Positions 23,197 through 30,931 of a DNA stretch of 30,931 nt are shown here, in pieces. Position 1 is the stretch's first letter; the number at the start of each line of letters is the position of its first letter. The stretch lies in IMG/VR virus record IMGVR_UViG_3300020183_000323, positions 1 to 30,931 of that record. One strand, written 5' to 3'. The position numbers and the translations under genes were made by a program. Source of the stretch: a virus. The notes beneath the pieces were generated by a model. That model worked only from the letters and a program-made list of their open reading frames with translations, did not search any database and was not told the DNA's origin.

Positions 23197-23640
23197 ATGT
23201 ACTTTTTCAAATCTGTGCTTGACATCGCCGAAGTTGAACTTCAGGACGGCCAAATTCTCGTAAAAAACCTCACAGGAAGACCGTTTCGTGTTGGTACCCC
23301 TGGGCAATTAGTAAGACCGGACGGTCTTGCCGTGGTCCAATCGAACGATCCGATTGTTCGACATAATCTAAATTTGAACAGGATTGCCGAAATCGGCCAT
23401 GTTGTTGCAAAAAAGTCTTCATCAGCCCCAAAGAAAGCTCGAAAGAAGAAGTCGGAGTCGTCCGATGGGGCAGGGCAGCCAGAAGTGGTTGCCGTTGAGG
23501 AAGCAAAAGTCGACGAAGCGGAAGCCGAGACCCCAGCAGTCGAGGCAACCCCAGTCGAGGCGGCTGACGTGCCTGTGGAAACAGGGGTAGATGTCGAGCA
23601 GCCAAAACTTGCGCCAAACGTGGACGAAGGTTCACTATAA
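23197..23640 (+). CDS. 147-aa protein with acidic Ala/Glu/Val-rich tail, before the sheath
   Basis: Residues 1-70 form a compact beta-rich domain (ILVKNLTGRPFRVGTPGQLV). They are followed by a Lys-rich stretch at 71-88 and then a low-complexity Ala/Glu/Val/Pro tail up to 147, which is probably disordered. I do not recognise the family. The gene lies between the likely tail terminator and the sheath, so a minor neck or tail component is plausible. The ribosome site is weak and the ATG follows the previous stop by 7 bases. Confidence 0.8.
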   Translation: MYFFKSVLDIAEVELQDGQILVKNLTGRPFRVGTPGQLVRPDGLAVVQSNDPIVRHNLNLNRIAEIGHVVAKKSSSAPKKARKKKSESSDGAGQPEVVAVEEAKVDEAEAETPAVEATPVEAADVPVETGVDVEQPKLAPNVDEGSL

Positions 23641-23689
23641 TCGCAGTAGCTCATATTCGTAGCTGATCTCCTTATTGACGGAGGAAAAA

Positions 23690-25141
23690 ATGCCAGGTGT
23701 AGTTGTAACGACAGCGGTCCGCACGGGCCCAACCAATGCTCAAGTCATGCCGACCGCGACGCTCTTTGTTGCGGGCGTGACCGTGAGGGGTCCTGAAGGA
23801 AAGGCTATTGCCGTTTCAAGCATCGCCGAGTTTGAAGCCGTTTACGGTGGATACACATCAGACGGTTGGGTGAATCAAACTCTTGAAACATTCTTTGAAG
23901 AGGGTGGCGCGCGCGCTTATGTTTCGCGCGTTATCCCAGATGATGCACTCAATGCAACTCTCGAACTCGACAATGCAACGGCGGACACTTGCATGGTGCT
24001 TACTGCTTCCGGTGAAGGTGCATGGGCGAACGCTGGTGGCTTGAAGGCTTCGGTGGCAAACACCGCTGGCTCATTCAAAATCACCATCCTTCTCGACAAC
24101 GAGATTGTTTATGCAACGTCGCTACACACGACGGTCGCTGATGCGGTTGACGAGATTAACGGAAGCGCCACTGGCGGTCTGTACATCACGGCGGCTGCCG
24201 GTGCCAACTCGGGTGTTCCTGTCACAATTGCCGCATCCAACTTCGCTGGCGGCGCAGATGGCGGAGCGCTTGATGATGGCGACCTTGCTGAAGCGCTTGC
24301 GTTCTTCATTGATTCGTTTGGTCCGGGAGCAGTTGCGGCGCCCGGCTTCTATTCGTCGGGCAATTATGACGCGTTGATTAGCCACGCAGTTCAATACGGA
24401 AGAATTGCGCTTCTTGGATTCGATCGCGATGAGACGCCGGCCGCAGCAGCTGCAACAGCTGCCGGTTATGCGGATGCTGTCGGCGCCGAGTACACGGCAT
24501 TCTTCTACCCGTGGGTGAAGATTCCAAACGGCAACCTGACATCGGTAATTCCTGCTGAGGGTTATGTTGCGGCAAAGCGCGCGAAGGTTCACAACGAAAA
24601 AGGCCCGTGGACGCCATACGCTGGCGCCTCGACGGAAGCTGCTTTCGTGACTGCTCCCTACAAAGTGCTGTCGTCTCAAGAAGAGGCGCAACTTGTCGAT
24701 GCCGCGGTCAACCCAATCAAGTTGGTCAACGCAACCGTGCGCGTCTATGGTGCACGTTCGGTCTCTAGCGACGTAAGCAATTTCCGTTTCATCAACGGTC
24801 GCGAGACACTGAACTACATCGTGTACGAGTCAAAGTATTCTCTTGAGTCGTTGGTGTTCCAACCAATCGACGGCCGTCGCGCACTGTTCGCAAGAATCGG
24901 CTCGACGCTGACAGCGATCATGGACAGAATCCGTGTTGCTGGTGGCGTCTATGAGGCGGTTGATGCGAATGGCAAGCTTGTCGACCCCGGCTACTCGGTT
25001 GTGGTCAATGACTCGCTGAACCCGGTCAGTCAGCTGGCCAGTGGAACGATCAGGGCGCGCGTCGGCGCCAGAATCTCTTCGATTGGTGAAACGATTGAAG
25101 TAGAGATCGTCAAATCCAACCTTACGGCGTCAGTTGCCTAA
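23690..25141 (+). CDS. Contractile tail sheath protein
   Basis: Forms the outer contractile cylinder that drives the tube into the host. The N-terminus (PGVVVTTAVRTGPTN, then ATLFVAGVTVRGPEG) and SIAEFEAVYG followed by FFEEGGARAYVSRV are sheath signatures. The C-terminal domain shows VNPIKLVNATVRVYGARS, FRFINGRETLNYI and the final hairpin IGETIEVEIVKSNL. Start ATG 23690 follows GGAGG by 5 bases; the upstream TTG at 23675 is unlikely. The 483-aa length is normal. It is followed 19 bases later by the tube gene, the conserved sheath-tube order. Confidence 0.95.
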   Translation: MPGVVVTTAVRTGPTNAQVMPTATLFVAGVTVRGPEGKAIAVSSIAEFEAVYGGYTSDGWVNQTLETFFEEGGARAYVSRVIPDDALNATLELDNATADTCMVLTASGEGAWANAGGLKASVANTAGSFKITILLDNEIVYATSLHTTVADAVDEINGSATGGLYITAAAGANSGVPVTIAASNFAGGADGGALDDGDLAEALAFFIDSFGPGAVAAPGFYSSGNYDALISHAVQYGRIALLGFDRDETPAAAAATAAGYADAVGAEYTAFFYPWVKIPNGNLTSVIPAEGYVAAKRAKVHNEKGPWTPYAGASTEAAFVTAPYKVLSSQEEAQLVDAAVNPIKLVNATVRVYGARSVSSDVSNFRFINGRETLNYIVYESKYSLESLVFQPIDGRRALFARIGSTLTAIMDRIRVAGGVYEAVDANGKLVDPGYSVVVNDSLNPVSQLASGTIRARVGARISSIGETIEVEIVKSNLTASVA

Positions 25142-25160
25142 TCCATACGGAGGATAGATA

Positions 25161-25604
25161 ATGTCAAAGAAACTTGCTCAGCGCCAGATATTCGCGGAAA
25201 TCGCCCCGATTACCGGCCAAGACATTTTGGGTCCGACACTGTCGGGATTTTTCGCCCAGATCTCCGGTGGCGAAATCACAGCTGCCGTTGAAAAAATCTA
25301 TGTCGGTGGAGAAAAGTTTCCGGAAGTGCTTTGTGCGCCATCCGAGGTCGGTGACGTGACGTTGACCCGCCACTATTCAAGCGACGAAAGAACCATCCTC
25401 AAGGATGTTCGTAAGGTCGTGGGTCGCGCCTACTACGAAATCAAGGTTTATGACACAAATTGCGACCTGATTAGCAATCAGTCCGAGCGCGTATATTCAA
25501 AGGCGCTTCTTGTCGGCCTTACCGAGCCAGATGGAGACTCCTCGTCCGGCGCCCCAGCGACGTTCGCTTTGACCTTTGCCGTCAGCGGCGAGCCCACACA
25601 GTAG
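25161..25604 (+). CDS. Tail tube protein
   Basis: The inner tube on which the sheath polymerises and through which DNA passes. The size (147 aa), the beta-rich pattern (VGDVTLTRHYSSDERTIL, then RAYYEIKVYD) and a late strand FALTFAVSGE fit T4 gp19-type tube proteins. The GGAGG site is 8 bases before the ATG, and the gene follows directly after the sheath gene. Confidence 0.88.
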   Translation: MSKKLAQRQIFAEIAPITGQDILGPTLSGFFAQISGGEITAAVEKIYVGGEKFPEVLCAPSEVGDVTLTRHYSSDERTILKDVRKVVGRAYYEIKVYDTNCDLISNQSERVYSKALLVGLTEPDGDSSSGAPATFALTFAVSGEPTQ

Positions 25605-25667
25605 TAGCTAATAAGCTCCCGTAGGTGGTTGCGCCGCGGACCATGAAGAGTTGCTAGTGTTGCGTCC

Positions 25668-26168
25668 ATGAGCAACAACGAAATCTACTCGATTGAAACA
25701 GAATTGCCCGCAGAGTTTCCGGATGACAACGTCCTTGGTCAACTCAAGAACGTCATCGCCAAGAAGGTCAAGCGTAAGCCAATCTTCTTGAATGTTCCAG
25801 AGCGTCCTGGGGTTCAGATTCTTATCAGCCCAAACATCACGCAAAACCAAATCAAGGCGTGGCAGAAAAACTGTGGCTCGGAAACCAAGAACGGTATTGA
25901 TGCAACCAAGTTTGCGTGCACCGTCATTGGCCACACGACCATAGGTATTTACCTCAACGGAGACGAGGTGCTGGAGGAAGGCAAATCACTTGGTTTTGCA
26001 TCGCCGGCCGTTCTTGAAATGACGCAAACAAAGCGAGCAATTCCTGATGCAATCCAGGCTTTCTTCGGCCTCGATCCGCACGTTGAATCAGCCGCACTTG
26101 CAATCATTGATGCTTCCGGTTACGGCGACTCCGTGGAGAGTACCGAAAACCCTACGATACAGTCCTAG
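25668..26168 (+). CDS. Tail assembly chaperone, zero-frame product (gpG-like)
   Basis: The 166-aa product sits between tube and tape measure, the conserved place of the tape-measure chaperone. It has a compact domain (PGVQILISPNITQNQIKAWQ) and a helix LEMTQTKRAIPDAIQAFFG before a short tail. The slippery site at 26147-26153 lies 13 bases before the stop codon, so some ribosomes extend it into the -1 frame. The ribosome site before the ATG is weak. Such proteins coat the tape measure during tail assembly and are absent from the virion. Confidence 0.88.
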   Translation: MSNNEIYSIETELPAEFPDDNVLGQLKNVIAKKVKRKPIFLNVPERPGVQILISPNITQNQIKAWQKNCGSETKNGIDATKFACTVIGHTTIGIYLNGDEVLEEGKSLGFASPAVLEMTQTKRAIPDAIQAFFGLDPHVESAALAIIDASGYGDSVESTENPTIQS

Positions 26169-26344
26169 ACGATCTAGCTGAAGACAACCGCGTCATAACG
26201 GCGGCAAGGTTGAGTGAGGTGTTTGGGGCTAGTCCAATCGACATTCTCAATGTGAGTATTGACGAATGGCTCATTTTGGTGGCCTGTGGTAAAGTTATTG
26301 AGGCGGATCGGCTCGCCGCCGAACGCGAAGCACAGGGGTATTAG
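25668..26344 (+). CDS. Tail assembly chaperone frameshift fusion (gpGT-like), shift at 26153
   Basis: Reading the zero frame to CCT at 26151-26153, stepping back one base, and continuing to TAG at 26342-26344 gives 162 + 63 = 225 aa. The added part has sensible composition (AARLSEVFGASPIDIL, then IDEWLILVACGKVIE). It has no start codon or ribosome site of its own, so it is expressed only by shifting. In lambda-like systems the longer form is made at a low ratio and links tape measure to tube. The tape measure starts 30 bases later. Confidence 0.85.
26147..26153 (+). promoter_or_regulatory. Programmed -1 frameshift slippery heptamer A AAC CCT
   Basis: In the zero frame the heptamer is read A AAC CCT, the canonical X XXY YYZ form. 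After slipping, the tRNAs pair with AAA and CCC and the next codon is TAC at 26153. A weak 5-bp hairpin CTAGA/TCTAG (26165-26177) starts 11 bases downstream and might help. Confidence 0.88.
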
Positions 26345-26374
26345 CCCGTATTTAGTAGGTAGCTGAGGTCATCG

Positions 26375-29300
26375 GTGGCTGACGAACGCGTATCAATAGT
26401 AATCGATATAGACGTCAAGGATGTTGCGTCTATTGCTGCCGTACAAGCGGCTCTCGCAAATCTAAACAGGACCACAAAGCATAACGCCGCTTCAATGCGG
26501 ATCATGCGTGGCGAGAACCAGAAGGTGACTGCCGGTCTTATTGGTGCCGGCAAGGGAGTGAAAACCCTTCAGGGACAGATGGGCAAACTCAACACCGCTG
26601 CAAAAATTTTCCAGAAAACCGCCCGCGTCCTCATGTTCACGATTATCGGTATGGGCATTGAATTCGTGATTACGGCCGCGGCGCTCGCGTCAGTGAACCT
26701 TGTGTTTGCAACTGGTCGATTTCTTGCCAAAGCTTACAACTACACGATGCAGGCGTTGGCGGGAACGCTCGCGGCTGTTGGCGTAGCAGCGCTTGGAGCT
26801 GCGGCGGCGTTTAGGGAGGTGACCGCCGCCCAGCAAGCTTTTAGATTCAAGGGATCAGACAATCATGCAGCCGGAATCGCTGATGCGACTGGGGCACTAA
26901 GAAATCTGTACGCGGATTCGACGCTGGCTACGGCAGGTATCACTGCGCTGAACCAGGCGTTTGCGGCGGTGACCAAAAATTCGGCATTTACGGCGCAAAC
27001 CCAGGCAAGCCTTAAGGCGATGATGGATTTTGCTGCCGCGTCAGGAGACACCACCAAGGGTTTGAGTGCCGCAGCTTCTTTTCTTGGTTTGATGCAAAAA
27101 GAATCAAAATTTACGAAAGAGGCTTTGGCTGCGGCCGCACAAGTCGGTCCGGAGTTTGATAAAGCACTCAAGAAATTGCGAGGCTCCGGAAAAATAAAAG
27201 ACACCAAGGACCTGATGACCGCCATACAGTCCGGCGCACTAGCCAAAGAAGCGGGCGTGACTGGTGCAGCAGACGCAGTGTCAATGACCTTGGTTGCTCA
27301 ATTCAAAGGATATATGACCCAACTTTTTGGTGAGATGGCTTCCATCGGTCAAGACCTTTTGAACCCGTTCAAAAAAGCACTGTTTGACATATTCCTCGTT
27401 GTCAGAAGGACGATGAGAAGAATCAGCTCGGACCTTCTCGCTTTTGGTAAAGGTAGTGCGATCGACGCGATAGTAACCGCAGTCGAAAAGATTTCAGATT
27501 TTTCGGTCAACCTGTTCAGAAAGTATTTGCCTGCAGCTGACGGATTTTTTGCTCGAACCAACAAGGTGTTTGTAGCAATGGAGCGGTACACGAGAAGATT
27601 CCTCGACGTGATTCGGCCGCTTCAAAAAGGCGGAACGATCATCATTGATATGTTCGGTAAACCGATTTCGGAGATATTCAAGGGTTTTGGCAGAAACATC
27701 CGGGATTTCAGCACGCTAGCCGTGGAAAACAAGGACAAATTTTTGGAATTCGGTGAGTCGCTAAAAAATCTTGTGGCTGCGTTTTTTGATATGTCGCACC
27801 AGTTCAAAAAAATGTTCACCGAAGCTCTCCCCATAATCAACAGGGTCGTCAATGCTTTGGCTCTTTTGATTAGAATTGTCGGGGATTTTTTCGGTCTTAT
27901 GTCAAAAGCCGGACCGCTTGGTGCATTCATGCCGGTGCTTGGGGCCATCATGGCGATAATGAAGGGACGGCGTTCCGGTGGTGGTATAGGAGGCAAGTTT
28001 TTACGCGGTTCGTATGGACTGGCGATGGGTAATACGCCCGGCATACCTTTTGCCATGCGTGGCGCACAGGGTCCGGACGCAGCCTTGGCGGGCGCCATGG
28101 GGGGAATAAATACGGCAGCCCAAAACCAAACAGCCGCGGCCAGTAATTTGCAAGGTTCGGCACAGAAACAGCAGTTTGCCGCGGTGGAGTTGTCGGGTGC
28201 GGCACGCGCGTTGTCGTTAGCGGCGCAGGCTAACATGCGCTTTGGGGCGGCAACGGGCGCAAACGGAATGGCCGCACAGATCGCCACCAAACAGCGACAA
28301 AATTATGCAATTCTGAAAAATGCGCAGGGTCAATACATCGATCCGACAACCGGAAAAGTCATAAGAAATACCATAGCGACCGATGAGGCATTTCAAAATT
28401 ACATGAATCGAAATGTCGCCGTTACTGCGAAAATGAATCTTCCGCAACCGGCGGCTGGTAATGCGATCGTGACTGATGCGACTGCACCGTTATACGGTCA
28501 ACATAGTGGCTTTATGCGCATGATGCAAAGACGGCAAGCACAAATGGAGACTTCCGGCCCGTTTCACCATCTTCCAGGCTTTGTTCCCAACACGGCAAAA
28601 CCCTTCCCTGGTACCGGTACCCCTGTTAGAAATCCGTTCATGCCGGTCGTGTCGACACCAAGCACGCCAGTGATGGTTCCGCAGCCTATGGTTTTACCCG
28701 CGGGGACTGTCGCGCCTGGAGCCGGAGCCGCCTTGACGGGAGGTATGGGGGGATTCAGATCGGGTATAGCAAATTTGTTCCCTAACTTCCGAGGCAACGC
28801 GCTAACAGCCAAAGGGTCCATAAGCCAGTACTACAGAGCGATGAAAGCTGCCGGCAAGAATCGTTCGGCGGTCGTAGGAGCCGGATTGAAAAAAACTGCT
28901 TTGGCTCTCACCGGTGGCAGTTTGATGAGTGGGGGATATCGAGCAGCCATCCAGGCACAGCAAGAAGCATTCGTGGAAAAGGGTGGAGATCCCAACGCCT
29001 TCAAAGCCAAGAGGGGCGCAGCAGTCAAGTCTGCACTAAAAGCAAACATGGGACTGGGGAACATGGCATTGAGCTTGGGTGGATCGTATTTGGCGAATAA
29101 ATACGGCACCGAAGAAGCACAAGGCGCACTGCAGGCGGGAGCTGGTCTGATGATGATGTCCCCACTGGCCGGTATCGGAGTTGCGGGAATCGGAACCGCA
29201 ATGTCATCGCAGACAACCAAGGGTGGCGTCATGTCCGGTATGGTCGGCGGAGCAGCAACAGGCGCCCTTATCGGAAGTTTCATACCCGGAATCGGAACTG

Positions 29301-30931
29301 CCCTCGGAGGAATAATTGGCGCCGGCGTGGGTGGGCTTGTTGGCTGGTGGAAGTCAGACCAAAACAAAAAGAAGATGCGCGACGACGTCCAGAAAAGAAT
29401 GTCTGGAGCAATGTTGGTTCCGATCGCTGCGGCGATGGTTGAGGGGAGTTCGAAAGCCGCAATAGATGCGGCGGAAGCCAATGTCAAAAAAATGAAAAAG
29501 ATGAAAGGTGCGGGCTCCGACGCTCAAGGCAAGTATCTCGACAAACTCGTGAAGGACGGTCTCATTTCGGTGGAGGAAAAGGAACGAGCCTTCGCAGACC
29601 CGAATGCACGACAAGACCTTTTCAACAAATTAAATAAAGACGCAGCGCTTCAACTCAAGGTCACGACGAAAGTGATGGGCCGTTTCGATAAGACCATGGA
29701 CGGGCTAACACAGGCGACCGGCATGACCGAAGAAGAAATCATGGCACTTGCCTCAAAGATGGGCGTTGACCTTTACGACGAAACCAAAACGCTCGAGGAA
29801 CAAATTACCGCGTTGGGTAAAGCGATGAAACTGACGGCGAAAGAACTTGACAATGCGATCAAGGATGTGGTCCTCAAGAATTTGGACAGGCTCGAAAACT
29901 TCAAGACGAATTCCGAGCTAGAAGAAGCTGTCGACTCGGCACAAAACGCTTTTAACAGTGCTCCGAACATGGACACCGCCCGGAGCGTGATCGGTCAGAT
30001 GGTGACGTTCCTGCAAACAAAATATCCGAACAATCAAGCAAAAGTTCTTGGCTCACTGTTCGAAATGTTCGATCCATCGAGCGACAATTATGTCTTTGGC
30101 CCGAAAGGCCCACTGGGGGGCGCAAAAAATATGCCCACAGATAAACGAAAAGAAATGGAAGACGCAATCAACAAGGAGTTTTTGACTCCTGCCATAGCTG
30201 ATGCGGCAGGAATCGGCGCCACGCAAATCGGTGGAATGTTGAGCCAGGAAGAGATTTTGGGCGGCCCTCAGGCAATGAAAAACGTAGAGGGGGCGATTGC
30301 GACGGTTCTCAGGAGCGGAGACCAGGGAAGAATAGACAAGATGCAAAACTTTTTGAAATACGGCAATCTTGCTAACAAGAGTCCTGCCGAAGCGGCGAAC
30401 GCGATCGAGAGAGCCCTTGGTTTCGAGCCGGGAAGCATATTTGCCGGAGGTTCTTTCACGAAACGAGACACAACAGAACTTTTCGCAAAGCTTTCACTAG
30501 AGAAAGAAACTCAAAAGCAGCTCACGGCGGCAGTAGCCAATGGACTCAACGAGAAACCGAGTTGGTGGGATAATGACGTTCCGGATTGGTGGACCAGAGG
30601 TTTGAAAGCGAAGTCTGATAGTGGGGGAACGTTTACGTTGCTTCCTGGTGATGACACCAAAACCCCGCGAGCAAAACAATTCGGCGACACATCGGTTTCA
30701 AGGAGACTGCGGTCGACTTTGGGTGCGCATGCCGCAATGGATGGCAGACTGACCGGCAAGCGAACAATCACGAGCTCGTACAGAACTTTCAATCTCGGTT
30801 CGCCAAGCTCGGATCACGCGTCGGGGGCGGCATACGACCTGACCGGTCAAAATCTTGGTCAGTACGCAAAAATGGTTCGCAGCGGGGGTGGCTTTGCAGA
30901 ATTCCACGGAGTGAATGCCAATCGCCACTTG
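26375..30931 (+). CDS. Tape measure protein with C-terminal M15 peptidase-like domain (3' end beyond window)
   Basis: The frame is open from GTG 26375, which has GAGG about 7 bases upstream, to the window end (1519 codons). The N-terminal third is a helical Ala-rich tape with membrane-like segments at about 85-150 (LMFTIIGMGIEFVITAAALA). A Gly/Pro-rich low-complexity middle (about 530-820) and a glycine-zipper stretch at about 950-995 follow. The end carries SSDHASGAAYD at 1478-1488. This is the SxHxxGxAxD zinc-site motif of VanY/M15 peptidases, with H1481 and D1488, and the window is cut right after NRHL, where the final His ligand is expected. It sets tail length and probably cuts peptidoglycan cross-bridges during entry. 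LAGAM (571-575) and LTGGM (787-791) resemble the head spacer motif. Confidence 0.93.
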   Translation, partial: MADERVSIVIDIDVKDVASIAAVQAALANLNRTTKHNAASMRIMRGENQKVTAGLIGAGKGVKTLQGQMGKLNTAAKIFQKTARVLMFTIIGMGIEFVITAAALASVNLVFATGRFLAKAYNYTMQALAGTLAAVGVAALGAAAAFREVTAAQQAFRFKGSDNHAAGIADATGALRNLYADSTLATAGITALNQAFAAVTKNSAFTAQTQASLKAMMDFAAASGDTTKGLSAAASFLGLMQKESKFTKEALAAAAQVGPEFDKALKKLRGSGKIKDTKDLMTAIQSGALAKEAGVTGAADAVSMTLVAQFKGYMTQLFGEMASIGQDLLNPFKKALFDIFLVVRRTMRRISSDLLAFGKGSAIDAIVTAVEKISDFSVNLFRKYLPAADGFFARTNKVFVAMERYTRRFLDVIRPLQKGGTIIIDMFGKPISEIFKGFGRNIRDFSTLAVENKDKFLEFGESLKNLVAAFFDMSHQFKKMFTEALPIINRVVNALALLIRIVGDFFGLMSKAGPLGAFMPVLGAIMAIMKGRRSGGGIGGKFLRGSYGLAMGNTPGIPFAMRGAQGPDAALAGAMGGINTAAQNQTAAASNLQGSAQKQQFAAVELSGAARALSLAAQANMRFGAATGANGMAAQIATKQRQNYAILKNAQGQYIDPTTGKVIRNTIATDEAFQNYMNRNVAVTAKMNLPQPAAGNAIVTDATAPLYGQHSGFMRMMQRRQAQMETSGPFHHLPGFVPNTAKPFPGTGTPVRNPFMPVVSTPSTPVMVPQPMVLPAGTVAPGAGAALTGGMGGFRSGIANLFPNFRGNALTAKGSISQYYRAMKAAGKNRSAVVGAGLKKTALALTGGSLMSGGYRAAIQAQQEAFVEKGGDPNAFKAKRGAAVKSALKANMGLGNMALSLGGSYLANKYGTEEAQGALQAGAGLMMMSPLAGIGVAGIGTAMSSQTTKGGVMSGMVGGAATGALIGSFIPGIGTALGGIIGAGVGGLVGWWKSDQNKKKMRDDVQKRMSGAMLVPIAAAMVEGSSKAAIDAAEANVKKMKKMKGAGSDAQGKYLDKLVKDGLISVEEKERAFADPNARQDLFNKLNKDAALQLKVTTKVMGRFDKTMDGLTQATGMTEEEIMALASKMGVDLYDETKTLEEQITALGKAMKLTAKELDNAIKDVVLKNLDRLENFKTNSELEEAVDSAQNAFNSAPNMDTARSVIGQMVTFLQTKYPNNQAKVLGSLFEMFDPSSDNYVFGPKGPLGGAKNMPTDKRKEMEDAINKEFLTPAIADAAGIGATQIGGMLSQEEILGGPQAMKNVEGAIATVLRSGDQGRIDKMQNFLKYGNLANKSPAEAANAIERALGFEPGSIFAGGSFTKRDTTELFAKLSLEKETQKQLTAAVANGLNEKPSWWDNDVPDWWTRGLKAKSDSGGTFTLLPGDDTKTPRAKQFGDTSVSRRLRSTLGAHAAMDGRLTGKRTITSSYRTFNLGSPSSDHASGAAYDLTGQNLGQYAKMVRSGGGFAEFHGVNANRHL

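Noticed and set aside
26165-26177. CTAGA/TCTAG hairpin as a strong frameshift stimulator
   Set aside because: Only five mostly A-T pairs with a three-base loop; too weak to claim as a pseudoknot or strong stimulator.
16700-26370. Short GTAGCT-like strings in several gaps (about 16701, 23646, 25600, 26355) as a shared promoter or operator
   Set aside because: The match is only 5-7 bases, flanks and spacing differ, and some copies are stop codons; this is expected by chance.
27622-29487. Long leftward frames (222 and 218 aa) within the tape measure
   Set aside because: They are Pro/Ala/Ser-rich mirror images of Gly/Ala-rich tape-measure sequence and lack ribosome sites; the rightward frame is unbroken.
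1-30931. tRNA genes, integrase, attachment sites, insertion sequences, CRISPR array
   Set aside because: None recognised on either strand by eye. A tRNA scan could still find a diverged gene, but coding density leaves little room.

Overview
The window is part of the genome of a contractile-tailed double-stranded DNA phage (myovirus type), most likely infecting a bacterium with a peptidoglycan wall. The evidence is a recognisable tail sheath, tail tube, frameshifted tail-assembly chaperone, tape measure, HK97-type portal, prohead protease and large terminase. Genes are tightly packed, often overlapping by 1 to 20 bases, with no intergenic gap above about 110 bases. There is no integrase, rRNA or CRISPR array, and I did not recognise a tRNA. 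Several features of the head proteins (Cys-knuckle repeats, a PepSY-like repeat, a conserved basic segment ending in ALGLSELIP) remind me of actinobacteriophage head proteins. That is recollection, and the host cannot be fixed from the sequence.

Layout. The left half (about 1-15.3 kb) is transcribed leftward. In order of transcription it encodes a 56-aa membrane protein (too short for many gene callers), a portal-MuF fusion, an 829-aa protein with an HK97-family prohead protease at its N-terminus, a 155-aa Cys-knuckle protein, a 515-aa acidic Cys-knuckle/PepSY-like protein, a giant 2635-aa polyprotein-like protein, and an 82-aa protein. The right half (15.4 kb to the end) is transcribed rightward: large terminase, a recombination cassette (Rad52-like annealase, Cas4/RecB-like nuclease, HNH protein, RuvC-like resolvase, ParB-like domain protein, plus unassigned genes), an Arg-rich 75-aa protein, neck/connector genes, sheath, tube, the chaperone pair with a canonical -1 slippery site, and a tape measure of at least 1519 aa. 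The tape measure carries an M15-type peptidase motif where the window cuts it. No major capsid protein is recognisable here; it probably lies beyond the left edge.

Most interesting system. The 2635-aa protein is a string of unrelated modules separated by a short recurring motif of the form [LI]-[TI]-G-A-[MLI]-S (core LTGAMS). There are seven close copies and three looser ones. The modules include two separate HExxH metallopeptidase-like domains, coiled-coil segments and a C-terminal helix-turn-helix. The motif, or a close variant, also occurs in the prohead-protease protein (just before a sigma-region-4-like HTH, and as LTGTIS at the end of the protease domain), at the C-terminus of the 155-aa protein, and twice as looser variants in the tape measure. 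My hypothesis is that these are processing sites for the phage's own prohead protease, so that the head operon makes a polyprotein that is cut into several internal-capsid or ejected proteins. Other notable items are two perfect 12-bp palindromes exactly 20 bp apart between portal and protease genes, and the Cys-knuckle repeat shared by consecutive head genes.
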